From Hymenobacter telluris (GTDB lineage: Bacteria > Bacteroidota > Bacteroidia > Cytophagales > Hymenobacteraceae), in contig NZ_JAFLQZ010000006.1 of NCBI RefSeq assembly GCF_017313265.1, positions 1 through 64,000 on the forward strand: a stretch of DNA of 64,000 nucleotides. Direction: 5' to 3'. Each line of letters begins with the position of its first letter. The stretch's first letter is position 1. Below are positions 23,617-31,377 of this stretch, piece by piece. A model generated the notes under the pieces. It had not been told where the DNA came from and made no database searches. It worked only from the letters and a program-made list of their open reading frames with translations. The translations under genes were made by a program, and so were the position numbers.

Positions 23617-23683
23617 TACATTATCGGAGGGTTAAGTGCATGCTTAACGGCTCAATTTCTTTTCACTTTTAACCTGTTCCCTC

Positions 23684-24928
23684 GTGGATCTTTTCGAGAA
23701 GATTGCCGCGAACCGCGGCCCCCTGGGCAGCCACTCGCACTACGCGCACGGCTATTTTACTTTTCCCAAGCTGGAAGGCGAAATCAAGCCCCGCATGATT
23801 TTTCGCGGCAAAGAGGTACTCACCTGGAGCCTGAATAACTATCTGGGTTTAGCTAATCACCCTGAGGTGCGCAAAGCCGATGCCGACAGCGCTGCCGAGT
23901 ACGGCATGGCCCTGCCGATGGGCGCCCGCATGATGTCGGGCAACTCCAACCTGCACGAGCAGCTGGAAAGCGAGCTGGCCGACTTCGTACAGAAGCCGGA
24001 CTGCATGCTGCTGAACTTCGGCTACCAAGGCGTGGTCAGCATCATTGATGCCATGGTGAACCGCCACGACGTGATTGTGTACGACGCCGAGTCGCACGCG
24101 TGCATCATTGACGGCGTGCGCCTGCACCAAGGCAAGCGGTTTGTGTACCCGCACAACGACATGGGCAGCCTGGAGAAGCAGCTGCAGCGCGCTAAGCGCA
24201 TCACCGACGAAACCGGCGGGGGTATCTTGGTTATTACCGAGGGCGTTTTCGGCATGTCGGGCAACATGGGCGACCTGCGCGGCGTGCTGGCTTTGAAAGA
24301 TAAATACGAGTTCCGCCTGTTCGTTGACGACGCCCACGGCTTCGGCACTATGGGTGCTACTGGGGCCGGAACGGGCGAAGAACAAGGCGTGCAGGATGGC
24401 ATAGACCTATATTTTTCGACGTTTGCGAAGTCTATGGCCAGCATTGGCGCCTTCGTAGCGGGCCCGGAAAACGTAATTGAATATTTGCGCTATAATATGC
24501 GTAGCCAAATCTTCGCCAAAAGCCTGCCAATGCCGCTTGTAGTGGGCGCAATCAAGCGTTTGGAGCTACTCAGAACCCGTCCGGAGCTGAAAGACAACCT
24601 CTGGACCGTAGTACGGGCACTACAGAGCGGTTTGCGCGAAAAAGGCTTCAACATCGGCACTACCAAGTCGCCGGTGACGCCAGTGCTGTTGCAGGGCCAA
24701 ATCCCCGATGCTACCCAAATAACCTTCGATTTACGCGAGAATCACGGTATTTTCTGCTCTATCGTGGTGTATCCGGTGGTGCCAAAGGGCGTGATTATGC
24801 TCCGTTTGATACCCACCGCGGCCCATACGCTCGACGACGTGGCGCAGACCATTACCGCCTTTGAAGCAGTGGCCGATAAGCTCAGCAAAGGGCTTTATTC
24901 GAAAGCGGAGATTCCTGCCGGGCTCTAA
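23684..24928 (+). CDS. Alpha-oxoamine synthase (serine palmitoyltransferase / cysteate acyltransferase type)
   Basis: The 414-residue PLP enzyme starts at GTG 23684 (MDLFEKIAANRGPLG). Family features: the substrate-binding region (SLNNYLGLANHPEV, MGARMMSGNSNLHEQLE), DAESHACIIDGVRL, the PLP-binding DDAHGFGTMG, and the Schiff-base lysine in FSTFAKSMASIGAF. Such enzymes join an amino acid to an acyl-CoA with loss of CO2. In Bacteroidota the close relatives are serine palmitoyltransferase (sphingolipids), cysteate fatty-acyltransferase (capnine-type sulfonolipids) and glycine C-acetyltransferase. The sequence alone does not decide which. No other lipid gene lies next to it except the divergent biotin carboxylase. 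Confidence 0.82.
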   Translation: MDLFEKIAANRGPLGSHSHYAHGYFTFPKLEGEIKPRMIFRGKEVLTWSLNNYLGLANHPEVRKADADSAAEYGMALPMGARMMSGNSNLHEQLESELADFVQKPDCMLLNFGYQGVVSIIDAMVNRHDVIVYDAESHACIIDGVRLHQGKRFVYPHNDMGSLEKQLQRAKRITDETGGGILVITEGVFGMSGNMGDLRGVLALKDKYEFRLFVDDAHGFGTMGATGAGTGEEQGVQDGIDLYFSTFAKSMASIGAFVAGPENVIEYLRYNMRSQIFAKSLPMPLVVGAIKRLELLRTRPELKDNLWTVVRALQSGLREKGFNIGTTKSPVTPVLLQGQIPDATQITFDLRENHGIFCSIVVYPVVPKGVIMLRLIPTAAHTLDDVAQTITAFEAVADKLSKGLYSKAEIPAGL

Positions 24929-24952
24929 GCGAAACAGGCGCAAAACGCAAGC

Positions 24953-24990
24953 AAGGTCGAGATTCCGGAAGGGTCTCGACCTTTGTTTTT
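24953..24990 (+). terminator. Terminator after oxoamine synthase gene
   Basis: AAGGTCGAGA (24953-24962) pairs with TCTCGACCTT (24974-24983), followed by TGTTTTTT. It is a standard intrinsic terminator 24 bp after the stop codon. Confidence 0.9.
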
Positions 24991-25174
24991 TGTACTGAGC
25001 TAATAAATAGGGTGGGGTCTGTTGAAGGCAAATACAAAAAAGTTGAGGGAAAATGTGCCTCTCGGGCTGAATTAGCCGTATTAGAAAAAAAAACGGGGAC
25101 TTGCTTGTATTTGAAATCCCTGTATATTAGGCCCCATCAAACCCATTGTTTCACTCCTCTCAACCCCATCAAAC

Positions 25175-25447
25175 ATGAGCAATTTCAGCCAACTCAAGGA
25201 CCTCGTAATGGGCCTGGAAAGCGACTTCGAGAAATTCTACGACAAGAAAAACTCGGCTGCCGGCACCCGCGTTCGTAAAGGCATGCAGGAGCTGAAAAAC
25301 TTGGCTCAGAGCATCCGCACCGAAGTACAGAACGCTAAAAACAGCGCTGCCGCTGCTCCAGATGCCGGTGCTGCTAAAGCTGCTCCAGCCAAAAAGGCTG
25401 CTGCTCCTGCTGCTGCCAAGAAAGCTGCTCCAGCTAAAAAGAAGTAA
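25175..25447 (+). CDS. Histone H1-like basic protein
   Basis: The 90-residue protein has a helical N-terminal half (MSNFSQLKDLVMGLESDFEK, then KKNSAAGTRVRKGMQELKNLAQSIRTE) and a Lys/Ala/Pro-rich tail with repeated PAKKAAAP and AAKKAAPAKKK motifs. This is the layout of Bacteroidota histone H1-like proteins, comparable to chlamydial Hc1. The tail should bind DNA non-specifically and the protein is expected in the nucleoid. It is a single gene: 246 bp lie upstream, with the preceding terminator and an AT-rich stretch, and two hairpins follow (25453-25484 and 25497-25535). Confidence 0.88.
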   Translation: MSNFSQLKDLVMGLESDFEKFYDKKNSAAGTRVRKGMQELKNLAQSIRTEVQNAKNSAAAAPDAGAAKAAPAKKAAAPAAAKKAAPAKKK

Positions 25448-25452
25448 TCATT

Positions 25453-25484
25453 ACGCCAGGTGTAGCCCTCGGGCTTCCTGGCGT
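25453..25484 (+). terminator. Terminator of H1-like gene
   Basis: ACGCCAGG (25453-25460) pairs with CCTGGCGT (25477-25484), with an inner GCCC/GGGC stem and TTT after. It is a weak intrinsic terminator 6 bp after the stop. Confidence 0.6.
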
Positions 25485-25496
25485 TTCTGACTACCC

Positions 25497-25535
25497 AAAA
25501 AGGCCCTGCCGATACTATATCGGCAGGGCCTTTTT
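25497..25535. terminator. Strong bidirectional terminator between H1-like gene and tyrS
   Basis: A perfect 17-bp stem (25497-25513 with 25519-25535) with a 5-nt loop has A and T runs at its ends. It serves the convergent H1-like gene and tyrS. Confidence 0.92.
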
Positions 25536-25557
25536 CGTTTTAGGATGTAACCAAAAG

Positions 25558-26862
25558 CTACACTAGCTTAATCAGGAAGTAGTTCTTCTTGCCTTTCTGG
25601 GCCACAAAATACTTGTCGAGCAGCAACGGCACGTCAAGCGCCATGTGGTCGGGGGCTACTTTCACCCGGTTCAAACTCACGCCACCGCCCTGAATCATCT
25701 TTTTTGCCTCGCCTTTCGACGGGAAGATGACGGCGTTGGTGGCTTCGCTCAGCAGCGTTACCACGTTCAATTCAGCTAGTAGCGCGTGCGGCACTTCCAC
25801 GCGGGGTACGCCAGCAAACACGTCCAACAAGGTCGCCTCATCGAGGCTGCTTAGCTCGCCGCCGCCGAATAGTACCTGAGAGGCCGCCAACGCCGCTTCA
25901 TAGGCTTCCTCGGAGTGCACCCGGATGGTTACGTCTTTGGCCAGGGCCTTCTGCAACACGCGCAGGTGCGGAGCTTGAGCATGCTCCGCTTCCAGGGCTT
26001 CGATTTCCGGCTGGGTAAGCAGCGTGAACACCCGAATCAGGCGTGGCACATCTTCGTCTTTGCTGTTAAAGAAGAACTGGTAGAACTGATAGGGCGAGGT
26101 CATGGTGGGGTCGAGCCAGACGGTGCCGGTTTCGCTCTTGCCGTATTTGGTGCCGTCGGCCTTGGTGATGAGCTGGCCGGTGAGGGCGTAGGCTTTGCCT
26201 TCGCCGCCGCTCATGCGCCGAATCAGCTCGGTGCCGGTGGTGATGTTGCCCCACTGGTCAGAGGCGCCCATTTGTAGGGTGGTGCCCAGCTCTTTGTAGA
26301 GGTGGAAGAAGTCGTAGCCTTGGAGGAGCTGGTAGCTGAACTCGGTGTAGCTGATGCCGTCGGCGCCGGTTTCCTCATTGCCACTGATGCGGCGCTTCAC
26401 CGAATCCTTAGCCATCATGTAGTTGACGGTGAGATGCTTGCCTACTTCGCGCAGGAATTGCAGGAAGCCGAACTCCTTGAACCAGTCGTAATTGTTGACC
26501 ACCCGAGCGCCGGTGGGGCTGTCGTTGAAGTCGAGGAACTTCTCCAGCTGCGCCTGAATACCGGCCTGGTTGCGGCGCAGGGCGTCTTCATCGAGCAGGT
26601 TACGCTCGGCCGACTTGCCCGACGGGTCGCCAATCATGCCGGTGGCGCCGCCTACCAGCGCCAATGGGCGGTGCCCGGCGCGCTGCAAGTGCACCAGCAG
26701 CATGATAGTAGCCAGGTTGCCGATGTGCAACGACGAAGCCGTGGGGTCGAAGCCGATGTAGCCGGTGATGGGGGCGTTCTGGCGTAGGTGTTCATCGGTG
26801 CCCGGCATCATGTCGTGAAACATGCCGCGCCAGCGCAGTTCTTCTATTAAGTCCAAAGTCAA
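25558..26862 (-). CDS. tyrS: Tyrosyl-tRNA synthetase
   Basis: The 434-residue class I synthetase charges tRNA-Tyr. It shows the HIGH-type motif ([15 protein letters not shown]), [17 protein letters not shown], the tyrosine pocket ([29 protein letters not shown]), the KMSKS-type loop ([18 protein letters not shown]), and a C-terminal S4-like domain ([15 protein letters not shown]). The family usually begins with [10 protein letters not shown], and this is reached only from TTG codons, 26862 being the first. Initiation therefore seems to use TTG. That TTG is also the first base group of the heptad array at 26862-26895. A divergent promoter pair drives tyrS and holA. Confidence 0.94.
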   Translation of the reverse strand: MTLDLIEELRWRGMFHDMMPGTDEHLRQNAPITGYIGFDPTASSLHIGNLATIMLLVHLQRAGHRPLALVGGATGMIGDPSGKSAERNLLDEDALRRNQAGIQAQLEKFLDFNDSPTGARVVNNYDWFKEFGFLQFLREVGKHLTVNYMMAKDSVKRRISGNEETGADGISYTEFSYQLLQGYDFFHLYKELGTTLQMGASDQWGNITTGTELIRRMSGGEGKAYALTGQLITKADGTKYGKSETGTVWLDPTMTSPYQFYQFFFNSKDEDVPRLIRVFTLLTQPEIEALEAEHAQAPHLRVLQKALAKDVTIRVHSEEAYEAALAASQVLFGGGELSSLDEATLLDVFAGVPRVEVPHALLAELNVVTLLSEATNAVIFPSKGEAKKMIQGGGVSLNRVKVAPDHMALDVPLLLDKYFVAQKGKKNYFLIKLV

Positions 26863-26973
26863 TTAAAAATTAAGAATTAAGAATTAAGAATTGAGTTGTA
26901 GCGGCGCGAAAAGCAACGTTTCAGTTGTGGCGCGAGGAAGGCAACAACTGCTCAATTCTTACAAAGCAGTCCG

Positions 26974-26981
26974 CAAAGGTA
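26974..26981 (-). promoter_or_regulatory. tyrS -7 box
   Basis: On the minus strand 26981-26974 reads TACCTTTG (TAnnTTTG consensus), about 112 bp before the tyrS TTG start. It is paired with the plus-strand box at 26994-27001, only 12 bp away. Confidence 0.6.
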
Positions 26982-26993
26982 AGAGGCAGGCTG

Positions 26994-27001
26994 TACCTTT
27001 G
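26994..27001 (+). promoter_or_regulatory. holA -7 box
   Basis: TACCTTTG matches TAnnTTTG and lies 68 bp before the TTG start at 27070. Together with the tyrS box it forms a face-to-face divergent promoter pair between the two heptad arrays. Confidence 0.6.
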
Positions 27002-27069
27002 ATAAAGAAGAATTGACTACGCCATTAGCACCTCAATTCTTAATTTTTAATTCTTACTTCTTAATTGAA

Positions 27070-28149
27070 TTGACCCTCACCGCCGACGAAATTCTGAAGC
27101 AGCTCCAGCAGCGGCAGTTCCAGCCCGTGTATTTCCTGCAAGGGGAGGAGCCCTACTATATTGATCTGGTAGCGGATATTCTGGAAAAAACCGTGCTCCA
27201 GGAACACGAGAAGGGTTTCAACCAGGTGGTGCTGTATGGCAAGGATGCCGACGTAGCCACCATCCTGGGGCAAGCCAAGCGCTTCCCGATGATGGCCGAA
27301 CGGTCGGTGGTCATTGTGAAAGAAGCGCAAGCCGTGGCCGACCTGGAAACCGAGAAGGCCTGGCCGTTTTTGGAAGCGTACCTCAAGAACCCGCTGCAAA
27401 GCACGGTGCTGGTGTTTTGCTACAAGCACAAAACCCTGGATGCCCGCAAGAAGCTCGGCAAGCTGCTCACCGGCGACAAAAAGGAACCCAGCCCGGCCGG
27501 AACGGTGCTCATGACCAGCAAAAAGCTCTACGACAACCAGGTGGCTCCCTGGCTGACCAGCTACGTGCGCAGCAAGCAGCGCAACATCACGCCGCAGGCC
27601 ACCGCCATGCTCTCCGAGTATATTGGGGCCGAGTTGGGCCGGCTCACCAATGAGGTAGACAAGATGCTGCTCAACTTGGCTCCCAACCAGCCCATCGACG
27701 AGGAGTTGGTGCAACGGATGGTAGGCATCAGCAAGGAGTACAACATCTTCGAGCTGCAAAGCGCGCTTATCCGGCGCGACGTGCTCAAGGCCAACCGGAT
27801 TCTGCTCTACTTCGAGGCCAACCCCAAGGCCAACCCACTAATTCCGAACCTGACGCTGCTGTTCAACTACTTCTCGCGGCTGCTGGCGTTGCACCAGCTG
27901 CCCAACCCCACCGAAGTGGACTGGAACCGCCTGAACCTGCGCAGCACCTTCGCCCGCAAAGACTACCAGACCGGCCTGAAGGTATTCGACTTCCACCGCA
28001 CCCGCAGTATTGTGCACCTCATCCGCCGCGCCGATGCGCAAAGCAAAGGCATCGAGTCGGGTTCGATGACCGACGGGGAGATTCTGCGGGAGTTGGTGTG
28101 GCTGATTCTGCATCCGGTACCGCTGCACGCAGTGGTAGGGGCAGCGTAA
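27070..28149 (+). CDS. holA: DNA polymerase III subunit delta
   Basis: The delta subunit of the clamp loader opens the beta sliding clamp. The best start is TTG 27070 (MTLTADEILKQLQQRQFQPV), giving 359 residues; an upstream in-frame TTG (27013) would translate the heptad array. The family pattern is clear: YFLQGEEPYYIDLVADILEK (N-terminal AAA-like start), FNQVVLYGKDADVATILGQAKRFPMMAERSVVIVKEAQ, LVFCYKHKTLDARKKLGKLL, NITPQATAMLSEYIGAELG RL-type linker, and a helical collar domain (YNIFELQSALIRRDVLKANR onward). It is divergent from tyrS with a shared repeat-bounded spacer. Confidence 0.92.
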   Translation: MTLTADEILKQLQQRQFQPVYFLQGEEPYYIDLVADILEKTVLQEHEKGFNQVVLYGKDADVATILGQAKRFPMMAERSVVIVKEAQAVADLETEKAWPFLEAYLKNPLQSTVLVFCYKHKTLDARKKLGKLLTGDKKEPSPAGTVLMTSKKLYDNQVAPWLTSYVRSKQRNITPQATAMLSEYIGAELGRLTNEVDKMLLNLAPNQPIDEELVQRMVGISKEYNIFELQSALIRRDVLKANRILLYFEANPKANPLIPNLTLLFNYFSRLLALHQLPNPTEVDWNRLNLRSTFARKDYQTGLKVFDFHRTRSIVHLIRRADAQSKGIESGSMTDGEILRELVWLILHPVPLHAVVGAA

Positions 28150-28547
28150 GCAAGGTTAGTCGAAGTCACAGGTGAGTACGGACTGTAGCAGCATTGCGCG
28201 AATAAATAAAATTCAATTCGAGGTGAGTGGTGCAATTTCTGGGAATGTTGCTGGGTTGATAATTGAATTGTACCAGTCACGTCGTTGCGCAGCTTTGCCT
28301 TTATAACGGCATAACAACTGTTGATATTTGTATGCTGCTACTAGCCAAACAGCGAACAGCAGCTACACAACAAAGCTTTTCCACGTTCCAGCCTCCTTTC
28401 CACAACCAACACCGAAGGGCCGAAGAGTAATCTTCGGCCTTTTACTGTTTATGGGGCGTAGCCAGAGCTACCTAGTTCATGAGACGCTCATGGCTGATCT
28501 GGTACACTTGTTGTAAACACCACCCTGAACCCAGCCAAAGTAAACCC
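28150..28547. other. Intergenic region with one terminator
   Basis: No supported gene is present. It contains a 9-bp inverted pair (AATTCAATT near 28211 and AATTGAATT near 28262), an intrinsic terminator at 28418-28444, and then the short leader of the 28548 gene. Confidence 0.5.
28418..28444 (+). terminator. Intrinsic terminator
   Basis: GGCCGAAGA (28418-28426) pairs with TCTTCGGCC (28431-28439), followed by TTTTA. It lies 270 bp after holA and may end a short transcript that starts between holA and this site. Confidence 0.75.
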
Positions 28548-28793
28548 ATGAACGAAATTGAAGTAGCCTTTCGGGCAGCGCTACACGAAGAAAAATTTTC
28601 TACGGCCGCTGTGCTGCTGGCTCAGGTGGTGGAAGCGCGCTATGAGCAGCAGCAACATCTAACGCCAGTGCAGATTCTGCGCTTGCAAGCGGGCTGCCAT
28701 ACGCTACTAACGCAACGGGCCGAAATTGGGGCTGTTGCGCTCATTCAGGCGGCGGCGGGCTACTTGCCTCAAGCGGTGGATTTCACTGTTTAG
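28548..28793 (+). CDS. Small hypothetical protein
   Basis: The 81-residue product from ATG 28548 (MNEIEVAFRAALHEEKFSTA) is mainly helical, with AVLLAQVVEARYEQQQ and LTPVQILRLQAGCHTLLTQR segments and a hydrophobic end (AVALIQAAAGYLPQAVDF). There is no signal peptide and no recognised domain; the arrangement resembles a small helical-repeat protein. It is separated from holA by the terminator at 28418-28444 and from the BLUF gene by 168 bp, so it is probably monocistronic. Codon use agrees with its neighbours. Function is unknown. Confidence 0.5.
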   Translation: MNEIEVAFRAALHEEKFSTAAVLLAQVVEARYEQQQHLTPVQILRLQAGCHTLLTQRAEIGAVALIQAAAGYLPQAVDFTV

Positions 28794-28919
28794 CAGCGCG
28801 TAACAGCATGCTGTGTCAGTTGCGGTAATGCGGAGAGGAGCCGCTTGGCCGAGCAAAAGCAACATAGCCTGTTGTTATGTTTCAGTAAAAAGTAAGCCTT
28901 TTTTCTTAGCAGTCCGTTA

Positions 28920-28954
28920 TATGTTTGCAAGCAGGTGAGAGTCACCTGTTTTTT
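28920..28954 (+). promoter_or_regulatory. BLUF gene -7 box and leader hairpin
   Basis: TATGTTTG (28920-28927) matches TAnnTTTG. CAGGT/ACCTG around GAGAGTC (about 28932-28948) forms a hairpin followed by six T. The hairpin ends about 7 bp before the ATG at 28961 and would lie at the very 5' end of the transcript, covering the ribosome entry region. Confidence 0.5.
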
Positions 28955-28960
28955 CAGAGT

Positions 28961-29383
28961 ATGCACCATCTCATTTATAGCAGTTCCGCAACCGTGCCAT
29001 TCACGGACGCTGCTTTGCAGGAACTACTAACCACGGCACGGGCAAACAACGAACAGTTGCAGGTAACGGGCGTACTGCTCTACCACGAAGGCCAGTTCAT
29101 GCAGTTGCTCGAAGGAGAAGCCTCCGTGATACGGTCACTGTACCAGGTGATTGAACAGGATACCCGGCACACCGGAATATTCAAGCTAGCCGATAAGCCC
29201 ATCGAAGCCCGAAGCTTTTCAGAGTGGGCTATGGCGTTTAAGCCGGTTGATGCCGAGGCGTTTGCCCAGCTAAAAGGCTACCAAAACCCCGCTGCCCTCG
29301 ATACGGCACCGCAAGGCTTGAGCGGTGCCGACGCGCTGCTGCTCAATATTATGCGCACTTTTATGGTGTCGGAGCAGGAATAG
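28961..29383 (+). CDS. BLUF-domain blue-light photoreceptor
   Basis: The 140-residue protein from ATG 28961 is a stand-alone BLUF domain that should bind FAD. Key residues are present: the Tyr in MHHLIYSSSAT, the Asn and Thr-Gly of NNEQLQVTGVLLY, the Gln in GQFMQLLEGE, and the Trp/Met of SEWAMAF. It continues with VIRSLYQVIEQDTRHTGI (helix) and a C-terminal cap (GADALLLNIMRTFMV). With no output domain it is of the short type that signals by protein contact. A BLUF protein implies a blue-light response; its partner is not evident among neighbours. An AUG start at 28925 upstream is not needed by the family alignment. Confidence 0.92.
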   Translation: MHHLIYSSSATVPFTDAALQELLTTARANNEQLQVTGVLLYHEGQFMQLLEGEASVIRSLYQVIEQDTRHTGIFKLADKPIEARSFSEWAMAFKPVDAEAFAQLKGYQNPAALDTAPQGLSGADALLLNIMRTFMVSEQE

Positions 29384-29420
29384 CCTGTGCTGGTTTGCCT
29401 TAGCGCACTGCTAAAACCAT

Positions 29421-30059
29421 TTAGTCGCAGAGAGTAGGTAAGGCCGGGTTGCGGGCAAACTCAAACATTGTGTGTAGCTGCGACGCGGTGTTTCGGTCAA
29501 CTGACAAAGAAAGGCCCGCAATTTCCTCTTCCCGAAACCAACGTCCGCCCGCCGTTTCAGGCGTGTTTTCCAGCAAGCTGCCCCCTTCAATTTCGCAGAG
29601 TACAAAGGCCTTGTAGATATACCAGGGCTGGGGTGGGTGGGGGTGGTTCTTTTTGTCGAGGAGGGCCAGCAGCCGGACGGCGCGCACCACAAACCCGGTT
29701 TCTTCGTGGGTTTCCTTCACGGCCACCTCAAATGGGGTGTAGCCCACATCGGCCCAGCCACCAGGCAACGCCCACCGGTTGCCATCAATCTTCTCCTGTA
29801 CCAGCAGGATTTCCTCCTTACCCCGAAACAGCACGGCCCGGATATCCACTTTGGGGGTTTGGTAGCCGGTTTCGGAGGCGAATAGCTGCGTCAGTTTTTC
29901 CAGCGGCTCGTCGGGCACTAGGTGGTGCAACAACTGCACGCTGATGGCCCTGATTTCTTCGTACCGCTCCACGTCATAGGCGGTTGAAGGGTAGGCAAGG
30001 CCGGCTTGCGCCAGGGCTTGCAGGCGCTGGGCGTGCAGCAGAAGGGTAGAAGCAGTCAT
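29421..30059 (-). CDS. Nudix hydrolase with N-terminal NUDIX_N domain
   Basis: The 212-residue protein starts at ATG 30059. Residues about 1-65 are the helical NUDIX_N domain (LQALAQAGLAYPSTAYDVERYEEIRAIS) and 70-200 the Nudix fold (DIRAVLFRGKEEILLVQEK, ALPGGWADVGY...). The Nudix box reads GWADVGYTPFEVAVKETHEETGF: the first glutamate position is Tyr and the Arg is Lys, while the metal-binding E-E-x-G end is intact. NUDIX_N proteins commonly carry such variants and act on ADP-ribose or related nucleoside diphosphates. It is probably cytosolic. It is divergent from the Xre-RES pair across a hairpin-rich 330-bp spacer. Confidence 0.85.
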   Translation of the reverse strand: MTASTLLLHAQRLQALAQAGLAYPSTAYDVERYEEIRAISVQLLHHLVPDEPLEKLTQLFASETGYQTPKVDIRAVLFRGKEEILLVQEKIDGNRWALPGGWADVGYTPFEVAVKETHEETGFVVRAVRLLALLDKKNHPHPPQPWYIYKAFVLCEIEGGSLLENTPETAGGRWFREEEIAGLSLSVDRNTASQLHTMFEFARNPALPTLCD

Positions 30060-30143
30060 GAAAACGGATAACAGGGTTCGGATGCAAGTTAAGGCGCGTA
30101 TGGCGAGTAGATGGAGCGAATTGGCGGTTGGAAGCGGCCACTG

Positions 30144-30293
30144 AGAGCGGTTTCCGAGTCCGGAGGACAGATTGCACGCGGTAGGTAGGGGCGGGGCTGG
30201 CCCCCGCCCCTCGTCGAACGGAATCGGTGAAACGACACCAGTGTAAATAGGGGCGGGGGCCGCCCCTATTTACACTGGTGCCGAAACCGCTCT
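30144..30293. repeat. Composite hairpin region in divergent spacer
   Basis: Three nested inverted pairs are visible: an outer 11-bp pair (30144-30154 with 30283-30293), a GC hairpin GGGGCGGGG/CCCCGCCCC (30188-30210), and a perfect 21-bp hairpin with a 3-nt loop (30236-30256 with 30260-30280). The whole lies between the Nudix gene and the antitoxin gene. No gene is supported in 30060-30388. Confidence 0.75.
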
Positions 30294-30388
30294 AACGCAG
30301 GCAGTGGAGGTTAAGAAACAAAAGGAAGTTTTTCCGCGTTGAATAGAAATATTTCCGTAGTTTCAATCCTGTAACCGACCTTACTCCC

Positions 30389-30853
30389 ATGAGCACCGTA
30401 ACCGCCCCCAAAGTGAAAGTAACTACCACGCTGCCCGAGCCGCTACGCAAGAAGTGGGCCGCCTGGAGCCGGACGGGGCAGGATTCGTTTGCTTTGGTAA
30501 TGGCCGCCCGCAAAGGATTGCCGGCCGCAACAGCATTTGAGGTAGCCGATGCGTTTCAGTTGCAGGCCAGCCAGCTGGAGGCCATTTACGAACTGTCCAC
30601 GAAAACGCTCCGCAGCTACACGCAGGAAAACCGCAACCTAAGCGCTTCCAGTAGCGAAAAAACCCTTAAAATCATTGCCCTCTACGAAGCCGGCGTGGAG
30701 GTTTTCGGCGACGCGGCGGCGTTTCTGCGCTGGCTCAGCAAACCGGCCCACGGCCTCGATGGAGAAGTGCCCCTGCGCCTGCTGGAAACCAGCGGCGGCA
30801 TCGACCTGGTAGAAGAGGAGTTGACCCGCATTGCCTACGGCGACCTGTCGTAA
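30389..30853 (+). CDS. Xre/MbcA/ParS-type antitoxin of a RES toxin
   Basis: The 154-residue protein has an N-terminal helical region with a DNA-binding-like segment (LRKKWAAWSRTGQDSFALVMAA; AATAFEVADAFQLQASQLEAI) and a C-terminal MbcA/ParS toxin-binding domain (ALYEAGVEVFGDAAAFLRWLSKPAHGLDGEVPLRLLETSGGIDLVEEELTRI; key GLDGEVPL and ET-x-GG). It neutralises the RES toxin encoded 4 bp downstream and probably represses its own promoter. The gene pair has the standard antitoxin-first order. The spacer upstream carries the composite hairpin at 30144-30293. Confidence 0.92.
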   Translation: MSTVTAPKVKVTTTLPEPLRKKWAAWSRTGQDSFALVMAARKGLPAATAFEVADAFQLQASQLEAIYELSTKTLRSYTQENRNLSASSSEKTLKIIALYEAGVEVFGDAAAFLRWLSKPAHGLDGEVPLRLLETSGGIDLVEEELTRIAYGDLS

Positions 30854-30856
30854 CCC

Positions 30857-31318
30857 ATGCAGGTATACCGCATCTGCCTGGCCAAGTACGCCGACGACCT
30901 GTTTGCCTCTGGCCGCCGAGCCCGTTGGAACACGCAGGACAAGTTTGTGATTTACACCGCCGCTTCCCGCGCCCTGGCCTGCCTCGAAAACGTAGTGCAC
31001 CGCAGCGGCGAAGGCCTCAACGACCAGTTCCGGGTGCTCGTCATCGACGTGCCCGATGACGTAACGGTAGAGGAAATACCAGCCGCTCAGCTGCCCGTCG
31101 GCTGGTCAACAGCTAGCCGCTACAGTGTCTGCCAGCCCCTCGGCGACGCGTGGTATGAGCGGCGTAGCGCGGCCGTGCTACGGGTGCCGTCGTCCATCGT
31201 GCCGCAGGAGTTCAACTACATCCTGAACACCCGCCACCCCGATTTCAAGCGCATCAGCATTGTGGCGCGCGAGGAGTTTATGTTTGATGCGCGGATAAAG
31301 GCCGGGGATGTAGCCTAA
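30857..31318 (+). CDS. RES-domain toxin (NAD+-degrading)
   Basis: The 153-residue RES protein starts 4 bp after the antitoxin stop, indicating translational coupling. Hallmarks are the early Arg (MQVYRICLAKYADDLFASG), GRRARWNTQDKFVIYTAASRALACLENVVH with the conserved Tyr, Ser and Glu, and the late conserved region RVPSSIVPQEFNYILN. RES toxins of the RES-Xre class deplete NAD+. The length matches the family (about 150-170). The antitoxin gene is upstream and intact; a hypothetical gene follows at 31378, separated by 59 bp. Confidence 0.93.
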   Translation: MQVYRICLAKYADDLFASGRRARWNTQDKFVIYTAASRALACLENVVHRSGEGLNDQFRVLVIDVPDDVTVEEIPAAQLPVGWSTASRYSVCQPLGDAWYERRSAAVLRVPSSIVPQEFNYILNTRHPDFKRISIVAREEFMFDARIKAGDVA

Positions 31319-31377
31319 GCCTCAGCTTGTACCGCAATACCTTTCTGTCCGTTTCTCGAATTCGATTATCCACCCTA

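Larger units (their letters stand above)
26861..27072. repeat. Inverted arrays of 7-bp words between tyrS and holA (site C)
   Basis: The left array (26862-26895) is ATTAAAA followed by three ATTAAGA words and ATTGAG. The right array (27032-27072) is CTCAAT, then TCTTAAT, TTTTAAT and two more words of the same type, ending in TGAATTG. The arms face each other across about 135 bp that contain both promoters. Each array ends in the TTG start codon of the flanking gene. A short extra half-copy (CTCAATTCTTA) lies at 26951-26961. Confidence 0.85.

Noticed and set aside
28328..28516. 62-codon frame after holA
   Set aside because: The intrinsic terminator at 28418-28444 lies inside it and the translation shows no protein-like pattern.
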